64,000 bases of DNA from Novosphingobium sp. MD-1 (GCF_001014975.1 NZ_BBXA01000033.1:310001-374000), one strand, 5' to 3'; positions 8,081-17,500 are shown, counted from the first letter of the stretch. Numbers and translations: made by a program. Notes: generated by a model from the letters alone, not told the origin.

Positions 8081-9071
8081 AGACAACACCGCCCCAGAAA
8101 CCCGGCTGCGGCGGTACGACAACACCATCGTCCAGCACGCGCAACCCGCCCGACCGGTCCTCGAGCAGCCACCACGGGCCATCGACATCGACGAAATCGG
8201 CACGTGCGGCGATCCGCAGCGCCGGCGCTATGCCGAGCGAGGTCGCCAGCATGCAGCCGACCATCACGCCCAAGCCTGCGGCCCGCGCCGCGTCGTACAG
8301 CGCCAGCGCCTCGGTCAGTCCGCCAGTCTTGTCGAGCTTGATGTTCACGAACCGGTAAAGCCCGCGCAACCGAGGGATATCGGCAGCGACGTGGCAGGAT
8401 TCGTCGGCACAGATCGGCACCTGCGCCGTGAAGCCTGCCAACGCGCCATCCTGCCCGGCCGGCAACGGCTGTTCCAGTAGCGCAATGCCCAGTTCCGCCA
8501 GCACCGGCTGCATCGCCACCAGCAGCGGCATCGTCCAGGCTTCGTTGGCATCGACGATCAGCGTCGTGTCCGGCAGGCTGCACCGCACCGCGCGCAGGCA
8601 GGTTTCCGGATCGGCGGCATCGACCTTGACCTTGACCAGCCGCGCCCGCGCCAGCTTGTGCGCCGCCCGCGCCATCGCTTCGGGCCGGTCGATCGAGACG
8701 GTTTGCGCGCTGGTGAGAGGCGGCAGTACGGGCGCGGTGTTTCGGGCATGGCGTGCCTCCAGATCCCACAGCGCGGCATCGATCGCATTGCGCGCGCTGC
8801 CGGGCGGCATCAGCGTGCGCAGCGCCGCGCGGTCGCAACCGGCCTGCAGCGCCGGTATCGCGGCTTCAATCTGCATACGCACGGATTCCGGCGTCTCGCC
8901 GTAGCGGGCGGACGGCGTGCCCTCGCCCCGCCCGACAACGCCCGGCCCGGCCACGCTCCCTTCGCCGATCGTGACGACCACCACCGCGATGTCCGTGCGC
9001 GTGCCCCGCGCTATCCGGAACGGCGCGCGCAAGGGCCAGCATTCGACGCGAATATCTACGCTGCGCAACAT
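8079..9071 (-). CDS. dgcA: DgcA: N-acetyl-D-glutamate racemase / dipeptide epimerase (enolase superfamily)
   Basis: This is a 330-aa muconate-lactonizing/epimerase-type enolase-superfamily enzyme. It shows the KxK catalytic pair (K147, K149 in VKVKVD), metal ligands D174 (VDANEAW), E200 (LLEQPLP) and D223 (ICADES), and the opposite-face Lys K245 (NIKLDKTGGL). Alone it would be called an L-Ala-D/L-Glu epimerase. Its 16-bp overlap with a DUF1611 gene points to the DgcN-DgcA D-glutamate pathway, in which it converts N-acetyl-D-glutamate to the L form. The TAG stop is formed at the junction with the inverted-repeat element, whose last two bases complete it. Confidence 0.85.
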   Translation of the reverse strand: MLRSVDIRVECWPLRAPFRIARGTRTDIAVVVVTIGEGSVAGPGVVGRGEGTPSARYGETPESVRMQIEAAIPALQAGCDRAALRTLMPPGSARNAIDAALWDLEARHARNTAPVLPPLTSAQTVSIDRPEAMARAAHKLARARLVKVKVDAADPETCLRAVRCSLPDTTLIVDANEAWTMPLLVAMQPVLAELGIALLEQPLPAGQDGALAGFTAQVPICADESCHVAADIPRLRGLYRFVNIKLDKTGGLTEALALYDAARAAGLGVMVGCMLATSLGIAPALRIAARADFVDVDGPWWLLEDRSGGLRVLDDGVVVPPQPGFWGGVV

Positions 9072-10066
9072 GCCAGCAGCCAATCCACGATCCGATCCAC
9101 ACCCATCGCCACCGGGTCCTGGCACGGAAGACCCAGTTCATCCTCCACGCGCCGGCAGTATGCCTGCGCTTCCTGCGCTGGCAGCGCCGACGTGTTGACC
9201 GCGACGCCCACCGCGATCACATCCGGGCTGGTCAGGCGCGCGGCTTCCAGGTTGCGCGCCAGGCATTCGACCAGCACCGGCACCGGATAGTCCCCAGCAT
9301 GGCGGATCGTCTCGCGCCCGGCCTCGTGGCACAGCACCAGCGCCCTCGCCTGCGCGCCGTGCAGCAGGCCCAGCGAAACGCCGGCATAGGAGGGATGGAA
9401 CAGCGACCCCTGCCCCTCGATAAGGTCCCAGCCGCCATCGTGGCGTTCGGGCGAAAGCCATTCGGCGGCCCCGGCGATGAAGTCGGCGATCACCGCATCG
9501 ATCGGCACGCCCGATCCGGCGATCAGGATGCCGGTCTGCCCCGTGGCGCGGAAATCGGCCGCAACACCCCGACCGCGCAGTTCGCGCTCGATCGCCAGCG
9601 TGGAATACATCTTGCCGACCGCACAGTCGGTGCCCACCGTCAGCAGCCGGTTCCCCGCCCGCTTGCGCCCGGTGCCGAGCGGCAGCGAAGCGGGCGGTTC
9701 GCGCACGTCGAACAGCGAAAGCCCGGCGGTTTCCGCCGCGGCCCGTATCGCCGGATTGCCAGCAAGGCGCGCGTGCAGGCCCGAAGCGACATGCAGCCCG
9801 GCGCGCAGGGCTTCCAGGCAGAAGGCCACCGTTCCCGCGTCCATCACCCCGCCGGCATTGGCATAGCCCAGCACCGCCGTCCGCGCGCCGGCTGCCACGG
9901 CTTCGGCAAGGCTCATCCGGGGCAGGCCCACCGTGACCGGGCAGCCCGGTTCGGCCATTTCGGCAATCGCCATGCCGGGACGCCAGAACGCGATGCCACG
10001 CGCCGTCTTGGCGGCCAGCGGATCGGTAACCGCGCCAAGATAGACCAGATAGGGGCCGGGTATCAT
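9056..10066 (-). CDS. dgcN: DgcN: D-glutamate N-acetyltransferase (DUF1611)
   Basis: This is a 336-aa DUF1611 protein. The N-terminal Rossmann-like domain starts MIPGPYLVYLGAVTDPLAAK, and the C-terminal P-loop-type domain has GTDCAVGKMYST at about residues 145-156 and DLIEGQGSLFHPSYAG. Characterised DUF1611 proteins paired with an epimerase acetylate D-glutamate so that it can be racemised by DgcA. The start ATG at 10066 is chosen because homologues begin at this point. It is the first gene of the dgcN-dgcA unit and is divergent from the VIT-type transporter across a 163-bp region with a dyad at 10142-10160. Confidence 0.85.
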   Translation of the reverse strand: MIPGPYLVYLGAVTDPLAAKTARGIAFWRPGMAIAEMAEPGCPVTVGLPRMSLAEAVAAGARTAVLGYANAGGVMDAGTVAFCLEALRAGLHVASGLHARLAGNPAIRAAAETAGLSLFDVREPPASLPLGTGRKRAGNRLLTVGTDCAVGKMYSTLAIERELRGRGVAADFRATGQTGILIAGSGVPIDAVIADFIAGAAEWLSPERHDGGWDLIEGQGSLFHPSYAGVSLGLLHGAQARALVLCHEAGRETIRHAGDYPVPVLVECLARNLEAARLTSPDVIAVGVAVNTSALPAQEAQAYCRRVEDELGLPCQDPVAMGVDRIVDWLLACCAA

Positions 10067-10141
10067 GCTGTTTCCTCGCTTCGCTGCGCCGCCGGTTTCG
10101 CGGGTTGTGGCGCCATCGCCAAGCCCAAAGAGGGGCACCCT

Positions 10142-10160
10142 CTATAACCTGGAGTTATAG
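10142..10160. promoter_or_regulatory. 19-bp dyad in the dgcN / VIT divergent promoter region
   Basis: CTATAAC (10142-10148) and GTTATAG (10154-10160) are perfect inverted repeats around CTGGA. The dyad lies 76 bp upstream of dgcN and 70 bp upstream of the VIT-type gene, so it could serve either direction. The pattern resembles a dimeric regulator operator. The cognate regulator is not identifiable. Confidence 0.45.
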
Positions 10161-10229
10161 GACGTATGCGACGTGGCACGCCCCTTCATGGCGGTGTAAG
10201 ACCGTCGCGACCAAAGGAAAGGAACCGCC

Positions 10230-10937
10230 TTGCGCCGTCCCCTGATGCCACATCATCGCGAAAGCCATCTCGTCGCCCGGATCGGCTGGCTGCGCGCGGC
10301 CGTGCTGGGCGCCAACGACGGCATCGTCTCCACCGCCAGCCTGATCATTGGCGTGGCGGCATCGGGCGCTTCACGCTCCTCGCTGCTGGTTTCGGGAATC
10401 GCCGGGCTGGTCGCCGGGGCGATGTCGATGGCCGCTGGCGAATATGTTTCTGTCAGTTCCCAGTCCGACACCGAACGCGCCGACCTGGATCGCGAACGGC
10501 AGGAACTGGCGACCCAGCCCGAAGCCGAACTCGATGAACTGGCCGGCTTCTATGTCGAACGCGGGGTGGAACCCGATCTGGCGCGCAGCGTCGCCGCGCA
10601 GATGATGGCGCGCGATGCCCTGGGCGCCCATGCCCGCGACGAACTGCACATCACCGAACTGACGACCGCGCGCCCGGTCACGGCTGCCTTCACCTCTGCG
10701 GCGACCTTCACCGCCGGAGCGCTGCTGCCGGTTATCCTTGCTGCGGTTCTGCCCGCAGGCGTGACCGTGGCGGGCGAAGCGGTGGGGTCGATCCTGTTCC
10801 TCGCCCTGCTCGGCTGGATCGGTGCGCGGGCGGGCGGGGCCAGCCCGGCGCGGCCGGTCTTGCGCGTGGTGTTCTGGGGGGCGCTGGCCATGGCCATTAC
10901 CGCCGGGATCGGCCGACTGGTGGGCGCGAGCGTCTGA
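10230..10937 (+). CDS. VIT1/CCC1-family iron/manganese transporter
   Basis: This is a 235-aa membrane protein of the vacuolar iron transporter family. TM1 contains GWLRAAVLGANDGIVSTASL, the diagnostic N-terminal segment, followed by the GAMSMAAGEYVSVSSQSDTE motif, a cytoplasmic helical metal-binding region (about residues 85-150) and three further membrane segments. It would move Fe(II) or Mn(II) by proton antiport. The TTG at 10230 has AGGAAAGGAA just upstream; the ATG at 10245 is the alternative start. The next gene begins 7 bp after its stop, so the two form an operon. Confidence 0.9.
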   Translation: MRRPLMPHHRESHLVARIGWLRAAVLGANDGIVSTASLIIGVAASGASRSSLLVSGIAGLVAGAMSMAAGEYVSVSSQSDTERADLDRERQELATQPEAELDELAGFYVERGVEPDLARSVAAQMMARDALGAHARDELHITELTTARPVTAAFTSAATFTAGALLPVILAAVLPAGVTVAGEAVGSILFLALLGWIGARAGGASPARPVLRVVFWGALAMAITAGIGRLVGASV

Positions 10938-10944
10938 CCCGTTG

Positions 10945-12186
10945 ATGGCGGCGGCGTCTTCCCTCATTGGCCTGCTTGCCGCGGTTGCCGCCGGGCTGCT
11001 GGTGGGGATCGAACGCGGCTTCAGCCAGCGCGCAGAAGGCGAAGGCAACCGGGTCGCGGGGTTCCGCACGTTCGGGCTTATCGGTCTGCTGGGCGGCATC
11101 GCGGGATTGCTGGGCGATGGCCTGGCTGCGGTCATCGGCCTCGGCACGCTGGCGGTCCTTGTCGTCGGCTATGTCCGCACCATGCGCGAAAACCGGCTGT
11201 CCGCCACGACGACGATCGCGGCGATGCTGACATTCGGCGTTGGGCTGGTCGCGGTGCGTATTTCGCCGACCGTGGCGCTCGGCGCGGCGGCGGCAATGTT
11301 CGCGATCCTAAGTGGCCGGCAATCGATGCATGCGCTGCTCAGGGGCCTGAACGCCGAGGAGGTGGAGGCGGCCGCCCGCTTCGTACTGGTCGCGCTGGTC
11401 GTGCTGCCCTTGCTTCCGGATGCCGCCTATGGCCCCTACCAGGCGTGGAACCCGCGCCGTATCTGGCTGGTCGTGGTCTTCGTGACCGGCCTGTCGTTCG
11501 CGGGTTATGTCGTGACGCGGCGCTACGGGACCAATCGCGGCATCCTGTTCGTCGCGCTGACCGGGGCCATCGTCTCGTCGACGGCGGTGACGGCGGAATA
11601 TGCGCGCCGTTTGCGTTCCGAACCCGAAGCGCGCGGGGCCCTGACCGCCGGAATCGCGCTGGCTTCCATCGTCATGTTCGTGCGCGTGCAACTGCTGGTG
11701 CTGGCTCTCGTGCCGCGTGCCCTACCCTCGCTTGCGGTAGCCATGGCGCCCGCCACGCTCGTTGCCGGGCTGCTGGCGCTGATCGCCTGGCGCGGACAGG
11801 AAACGCGAACCGGGGAAGTAACGCTGGGCAATCCGCTCAGCTTTACCCCCGCTCTGCTGCTGGCGGGGCTGGTCGCCGTGCTGTCGCTGGCGGCGCGTTG
11901 GGCGCTGTCCCGCTTCGGCAGCAGCGGCATCGCGGTGGTGTTGGGACTGATCGGCGTGTCCGACGTGGACGCGGCCGTGCTGACGCTCGCCAACCTTCCC
12001 GCCGACGCGCTGGACGGGCGCACCGCCGGTCTTGTCCTTTCCGCCCCGATCCTGGCCAATACCGCGGTCAAGGCCGGCATGACCGCGGTAATCGGCTGGC
12101 GTGCCGGCGGCGTGCGCGCCGCCTTGCCGCTCGCCACTTCGCTGGTGGCATCGGGTGCGGCGCTGGCCTTCTGGGCGCTGCTTTAG
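10945..12186 (+). CDS. MgtC/SapB-DUF4010 family membrane protein
   Basis: This is a 413-aa polytopic protein. The N-terminal MgtC/SapB-type domain (about residues 1-140) contains GLLVGIERGFSQR and GFRTFGLIGLLGG. The rest is a DUF4010 domain with several predicted membrane helices and conserved GIxxSSTAVTAEYARR and GxSDVDAAVLTLA. Family members are hypothetical, linked only loosely to Mg2+ or acid tolerance. Tight coupling to the VIT-type gene suggests a divalent-cation role, but this is inference. Confidence 0.85.
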   Translation: MAAASSLIGLLAAVAAGLLVGIERGFSQRAEGEGNRVAGFRTFGLIGLLGGIAGLLGDGLAAVIGLGTLAVLVVGYVRTMRENRLSATTTIAAMLTFGVGLVAVRISPTVALGAAAAMFAILSGRQSMHALLRGLNAEEVEAAARFVLVALVVLPLLPDAAYGPYQAWNPRRIWLVVVFVTGLSFAGYVVTRRYGTNRGILFVALTGAIVSSTAVTAEYARRLRSEPEARGALTAGIALASIVMFVRVQLLVLALVPRALPSLAVAMAPATLVAGLLALIAWRGQETRTGEVTLGNPLSFTPALLLAGLVAVLSLAARWALSRFGSSGIAVVLGLIGVSDVDAAVLTLANLPADALDGRTAGLVLSAPILANTAVKAGMTAVIGWRAGGVRAALPLATSLVASGAALAFWALL

Positions 12187-12237
12187 ACGTTCGTCCCCAC
12201 TCCATCATCGGCGATGGACAAATCCCCCTCAAAGTTG

Positions 12238-12252
12238 GAACATAAAGAGAAC
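12238..12252. promoter_or_regulatory. LexA (SOS) box upstream of imuA
   Basis: The sequence GAAC-ATAAAGA-GAAC matches the alphaproteobacterial LexA site, a direct repeat written GTTC-N7-GTTC on the other strand. It ends 18 bp before the ATG of imuA, exactly where SOS control of an imuA-imuB-dnaE2 cassette is expected. Confidence 0.85.
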
Positions 12253-12270
12253 AATTATGTGATTCGGAGT

Positions 12271-13116
12271 ATGACTGGCAACGTCTTTCCACTGGGCCGG
12301 CCCCTGCCCCTGTCCCTGCGGCCCGATGCAAGGGAACGGGTTTCCGCACGGATGCCGCCGCTCGATGCGGGTGGGCTGCATGAAATCCACGCCGCGCCGG
12401 AAGACTGGGCGGCGGCCATGGCCTTCGCCCTGTTTTCCACGATCCGCCGGGACAGCGAACAAGACAGGCATGAGGTAGGCAGGCACGGGGCGGGCAGGCA
12501 GGGGGCGGGCAGGCAGGGGGCGAGCAGGCACGGGCAGGCGATCTTCCTGATCGGCGGCCCCGGCCCCGCGGCTTTTCCCGTCCTGCCTTGCGCGGAAGGG
12601 CTAGCGGCCCTGGGCCTTGCGCCAGAGCAGTTGGTAATCGTGCGGACGGCCAGCGAGCTGGACCTGCTGCGTGCGGGGCTGGAAGCGGCCCGCTGCCCTG
12701 GCGTCGGCACGGTCCTGCTGCAAACGCAGGGCCGGCTGGCGCGCTACGACCTCACCACCAGCCGGCGCCTGGCGCTGGCGGCGGAACAGGATGGCAAGGG
12801 AGTGATCGTGCTGCGCGGCGATGCTCCGCCCCGCCCCAGCGCGGCCCGCACCCGCTGGGCCATCATCAGCGCGCCTTCCACGGCGCTGGAAGCGAACGCG
12901 CCGGGCTGGCCGGCCATCGAAGCGGAACTGTTGCGCCAGCGCGGCGGCATGGGCGGCCTGCGCTGGCGGCTGGAATGGAATGCGGATCATGGAACCTTCC
13001 GGGAAGCGGAGCGCGCCCTCCATCACGGACCGGCGCTGTCTGGCACTGTGGTTCCCGTACCTGGCGTGCGAGCGGGCGCGGGAAGCGGCGGCTTCGTCCC
13101 TCCCCGCGCCGCCTGA
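12271..13116 (+). CDS. imuA: ImuA, accessory protein of the SOS mutasome
   Basis: This is a 281-aa RecA-like fold protein with the degenerate features of ImuA: GGLHEIHAAPEDWAAAMAFA near the N-terminus, AIFLIGGPGP, LVIVRTASELDLLRAGLEA, and the C-terminal GGLRWRLEWNADHGTF. It assists ImuB and DnaE2 in damage-induced mutagenesis. The ATG at 12271 lies just downstream of the LexA box; GTG at 12259 is an alternative, while the ATG at 12214 would precede the operator. Residues 70-89 are a Gly/Arg/Gln/His tandem repeat not typical of the family. The 3' end overlaps imuB by 128 bp. Confidence 0.88.
   Translation: MTGNVFPLGRPLPLSLRPDARERVSARMPPLDAGGLHEIHAAPEDWAAAMAFALFSTIRRDSEQDRHEVGRHGAGRQGAGRQGASRHGQAIFLIGGPGPAAFPVLPCAEGLAALGLAPEQLVIVRTASELDLLRAGLEAARCPGVGTVLLQTQGRLARYDLTTSRRLALAAEQDGKGVIVLRGDAPPRPSAARTRWAIISAPSTALEANAPGWPAIEAELLRQRGGMGGLRWRLEWNADHGTFREAERALHHGPALSGTVVPVPGVRAGAGSGGFVPPRAA
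12478..12537 (+). repeat. Four 15-bp in-frame tandem repeats inside imuA
   Basis: There are four consecutive 15-base units, GGC AGG CA(C/G) GGG GCG with the last diverged, encoding GRHGA-GRQGA-GRQGA-SRHGQ. Units 2 and 3 are identical. Being a multiple of three, changes in copy number would keep the frame. The insert lies between the N-terminal region and the AIFLIGGPGP strand, probably as a flexible loop. Confidence 0.85.
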
Positions 13117-14563
13117 GCCGTTCGCGCTGGTCATGCGCACGGGCAACGCCCTGCGCCTGGCGCAGGTGGACAGCCATGCCCGCAAGGCCGGTCTTTCCGC
13201 CGGGATGATGCTGGCGGACGCACGGGCGCGCTGCCCCGCGCTGGCGACGCTGCCGTGCGATCCCGCCGCCGAGCGGCAGGCGCTGGATCACCTGGCCCGG
13301 GCCATGCTGCGCTTCACCCCGGTCGTCACGCCCGATCCGCCCGACGGGCTGATCCTCGACGTGACCGGCTGCGCGCACCTGTTCGGCGGAGAGGAAGCGC
13401 TCGCCCGCCGCGTCCTTGCCGCCACGCGGGCCACCACCCGCCACGCTTTCGCCGGCAACGCCATGGCCGCGCGCGCGCTGGCCCGGCATGGCGCGGACGG
13501 GAACCGGGGCGACATCCACGCCCTGCCCGTCAGCGCGCTCGACCTGCCCGATGATGCCCTGACCGCGCTGCGCCGCGCGGGGCTGCGCACGATCGGCGAT
13601 CTGGCCCGACGGCCACAGGCGGGGCTGGCGGCGCGCTTCGGCGAAAGCGCGGTCATGCGTCTGCGGCAGCTGTTGGGCGAAACGGCCAGCCCCGTCGCCC
13701 CGCGCCTGCCCCCCGTCCCGGTCCGGGCCGAGGCCCGCTTCGCCGAGCCGCTGATCCGCACCGACGATGCGCTGGAGGTGATCGAGGACCTGCTGCGGCA
13801 GGCGGCGCAGCAGATGGAGCAGCGGCACGCGGGCGGGCGCCGGTTCGCGGTCACGCTGGAGCGCAGCGACGGCGCGCGACGGCAACTCGCGATCGATACC
13901 GGCAACCCGGTGCGCGATCCCGCCACGGTGCTGCGCCTGATGCGCGAACGCATCGATACGCTGGCCGATCCGCTCGATCCCGGTTTCGGCTTCGACGCGA
14001 TCCTGCTCGATGTCCCCCGCGTGGAACCGCTTGCCCCCCGGCAGGATGCGCTGGAAGGCGGGCGCGCAGCGGCCGATGATACGCTCGATGCCCTGATCGA
14101 CCGGCTCAGCGTGCGGCTGGGCGCGGACCGGGTCACGCGCCTGCATCCCGCCGACACGCATATTCCCGAAGCCGCGCAACGCCTGCGTCCCGCCATCGAG
14201 AACACGGTATCGGCCCCGGTTTCGACATGGCCCCTCGCTTCAGGAAGGGACGTGGCGCTCCGCCCCCTCACCCTGTTCGATCCGCCCCAGCCGGTCGCCG
14301 TGATCGCCGGCGTGCCGGACGGACCGCCGCAGCGCTTCCGCTGGCGGCGCAAGGTCCACGAGGTGCGGCTGGCGGAAGGCCCAGAACGGATCGCGCCCGA
14401 ATGGTGGCGGCGGCAGGATGGGCACCTCGGCAAGCTGGGCGGCCTCACCCGCGATTATTACCGGATCGAGGATAGCGAAGGCCGGCGCTACTGGATGTTT
14501 CGCCACGGCCTGTTCGACGAAAAAAGCGATCCGCGCTGGTTCCTGCACGGCCTGTTCGCATGA
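12989..14563 (+). CDS. imuB: ImuB, catalytically inactive Y-family polymerase-like protein
   Basis: This is a 524-aa Y-family-like protein. The N-terminal strand reads CLALWFPYLACERA instead of the polymerase HVDMDAFYASVE, and the later acidic pair is replaced by LDVTGCAHLFGGE, so catalytic carboxylates are missing as in other ImuB proteins. An HhH-type region (about 190-230) and a C-terminal tail ending YYRIEDSEGRRYWMFRHGLF follow. It bridges DnaE2, ImuA and the beta clamp. The ATG at 12989 (or 12980) lies inside imuA; the stop overlaps dnaE2 by ATGA. Confidence 0.9.
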   Translation: MEPSGKRSAPSITDRRCLALWFPYLACERAREAAASSLPAPPEPFALVMRTGNALRLAQVDSHARKAGLSAGMMLADARARCPALATLPCDPAAERQALDHLARAMLRFTPVVTPDPPDGLILDVTGCAHLFGGEEALARRVLAATRATTRHAFAGNAMAARALARHGADGNRGDIHALPVSALDLPDDALTALRRAGLRTIGDLARRPQAGLAARFGESAVMRLRQLLGETASPVAPRLPPVPVRAEARFAEPLIRTDDALEVIEDLLRQAAQQMEQRHAGGRRFAVTLERSDGARRQLAIDTGNPVRDPATVLRLMRERIDTLADPLDPGFGFDAILLDVPRVEPLAPRQDALEGGRAAADDTLDALIDRLSVRLGADRVTRLHPADTHIPEAAQRLRPAIENTVSAPVSTWPLASGRDVALRPLTLFDPPQPVAVIAGVPDGPPQRFRWRRKVHEVRLAEGPERIAPEWWRRQDGHLGKLGGLTRDYYRIEDSEGRRYWMFRHGLFDEKSDPRWFLHGLFA

Positions 14564-17500
14564 CCGTGCCGTCCTTTTTCGTCGAACCGGTCGCGGCCAG
14601 CAATTTCAGCTTCCTGCGCGGCGCCTCATCGGCCGAAGCCATGGTGGGGCAGGCGCACGCGCTCGGCATGGCCGGCATCGGCATCGCCGACCGCAATACC
14701 GTAGCCGGCGTGGTCCGCGCCCATCGCGCGTGGAAGCAGGTCGGCGGGCCGGGCGGCGGCTTTCGCCTGATCGTCGGTGCGCGGCTGGTCTTTGCCGATG
14801 GCACGCCCGACGTGGTCGCCTATCCCACGACACGGCACGGCTGGGGCCGGCTGACCCGCCTGCTGACGGTCGGCAACCGCCGCGCCGAAAAGGGATCGTG
14901 CCACCTGACCCTGGCCGATCTTGTGGACCATTGCGAGGATATGGCGCTGATCGCGATGGACGGCGATGCCGCGCTGCTGCGCACGCTGCGCCAAGCCACC
15001 CCGCATCTGTGGCTGGCGGTCACCATGCCGCGCGCCGGGCGCGACGCGCGGCTGCTGGCGCGGCGGCTGGCGCTGGCCACGCAAACCGGCGTTCCACCGA
15101 TCGCCAGCAACGATGCGCTTTACGCCACGGCGGACACGCGGCCACTGCACGACGTGCTGACCTGCATCCGCGAGGGGCGGACCTTGCAAACCGCCGGACG
15201 CCTGCTGGCCGCCAACGGCGAACGGCATCTGAAGCCCCCGGCGGAAATGGCCCGTCTGTTCCAGGCTTGTCCGCAAGCGCTGGCGGCGACGCGCGACCTG
15301 TTCGGTTGCATCGCCTTCACGCTGAACGACTTGCGCTACGAATACCCGCACGAACCCGTTCCCCAAGGCTGGGAACCGCAGGCCTGGCTGGAACATCTGG
15401 TCCACGAAGCGGCCATGCGGAAATTCCCCGATGGCCTGCCCGAGGCTTACCGCCGGACGCTGGACGAGGAATTCCGCCTGATCCGCGAGCGCACCTATGC
15501 CTATTACTTCCTGACCGTGCATGACGTGGTGCGCCATGCGCGCAGCCTCGATCCGCCGATCCTGTGCCAGGGGCGCGGCAGCGCGGCCAATTCGCTGGTC
15601 TGCTATCTGCTGGGCGTGACGCCGATCGATCCGGTGCAAGAAAAGCTGCTGTTCTCGCGCTTCCTGTCCGAGAACCGCAACGAACCGCCCGACATCGACG
15701 TCGATTTCGAGCACGAGCGGCGCGAGGAAGTGATCCAGTACATCTACGAACGCTACGGCCGCGAGCGCGCCGGCATCGCCGCCACGGTGATCCACTATCG
15801 CCAGCGCAGCGCGATCCGCGAGGTCGGCAAGGCGCTGGGGCTGACCGAGGATGTGACCGCGCGGCTCTCGGGCACAATCTGGGGAAGCTGGGGCGGCGAG
15901 GAACTGCCCGAGGCGCGGCTGGGCGAAGCCGGCTTCGATGCCGCCAATCCCGAACTCGCCCGCCTGCGCGATCTGGTCGGCCAGATCCTCCAGTTCCCGC
16001 GCCACCTGTCGCAGCACGTCGGCGGTTTCGTGCTGACCCAGGGCCGGCTCGACGAACTGGTGCCGATCCACAATGCGGCGATGCCGGATCGCACCTTCAT
16101 CGAATGGGACAAGGACGACATCGACGAACTGCAGATCATGAAGGTCGATGTCCTCGCGCTCGGCATGCTCACCTGCATCCGCAAGAGCTTCGACCTGATG
16201 CGCCAGTGGCAGCTGGGCGATCACCGGCTGGATACCGTGCCGCAGGACGATGGGGCAACCTATGCCATGCTCCAGAAGGGAGACAGCATCGGCACTTTCC
16301 AGGTCGAAAGCCGCGCGCAGATCGCCATGCTGCCCCGGATGAGACCGGCCACCCTCTATGACCTTGTCATCCAGGTCGCCATCGTGCGGCCGGGTCCGAT
16401 CCAGGGCGGCATGGTCCATCCCTATCTGCGGCGGCGCAACGGCGAGGAGGCCGTCGTCTTCCCCGGCCCGCCAGGCGAGTTGCGCGACGTGCTGGGCAAG
16501 ACGCTGGGCGTGCCGCTGTTCCAGGAACAGGCGATGAAGCTCGCTATCGTCGCCGCCGGGTTCTCCCCGGCCGAAGCCGACGGCCTACGCCGCGCCATGG
16601 CCACGTTCCGCCGCAACGGCACGATCCACAACTACGAGGAGAAGCTGGTCGAAGGCATGGTCAGGCGCGGCTACGAACGCGATTTCGCCGAACGCTGCTT
16701 CGAACAGATCAAGGGCTTCGGCGACTATGGCTTTCCCGAAAGCCACGCGCAGGCCTTCGCCTCGCTCGCCTATGTCTCCGCCTGGCTGAAATGCCACTAT
16801 CCGGCGGTCTTCGCCTGCGCGCTGCTCAACAGCCAGCCGATGGGCTTCTATGCCCCCGCGCAGATCGTGCGCGATGCGCGAGAACACGGCGTCACCGTCC
16901 ATCCGATCGACGTGGGTGCGAGCGCGTGGGACAATACGCTGGAAGGCGCGCGGGTGCTGCGGCTGGGCCTGCGCCAGATCGACGGTTTCCGGCAGGACTG
17001 GGCAGAAGCAATCGCCCGCGTGCGCGGCGACGCGCCCTTCGTCTCGATCGAGACGCTGGCCCACCGCGCCGATCTGCCGCCCCGCGCGCTGCATCTGCTG
17101 GCCGATGCCGATGCGCTCGGTTCGCTGGGCCATGGCCGGCGCGAGGCGGGGTGGGAAGTGCGCCGGATGCCGCCGGTGCAGCTGCCACTGTTTGCCGCGA
17201 TGGACGCGCCCGAACTGGGCCGCGAACGCGACCCCGCCCTGCCCGCGCTGCCGCTTTCGGAAGAAGTGGCGGCCGATTACCAGACGCACCGCCTGTCGCT
17301 GAAAGGCCACCCCATGCAGTTCCTGCGCGCGCGCTTTGCCCGGCGGGGCGTGCTTTCCTGCGCCGATGTCAACGCCGCGAAGGACGGCGCGCGCGTGCGC
17401 TGCGCCGGCGCGGTGCTGGTCCGCCAGCGGCCGGGCAAGGGCAACGCGGTGTTCATCACGCTTGAGGACGAGACGGGAATCGTCAACGCGCTGCTGTGGG

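Noticed and set aside
12478..12537. Possible CRISPR-like array
   Set aside because: The units are 15 bp, contiguous without spacers and in frame inside imuA, so this is a coding tandem repeat.
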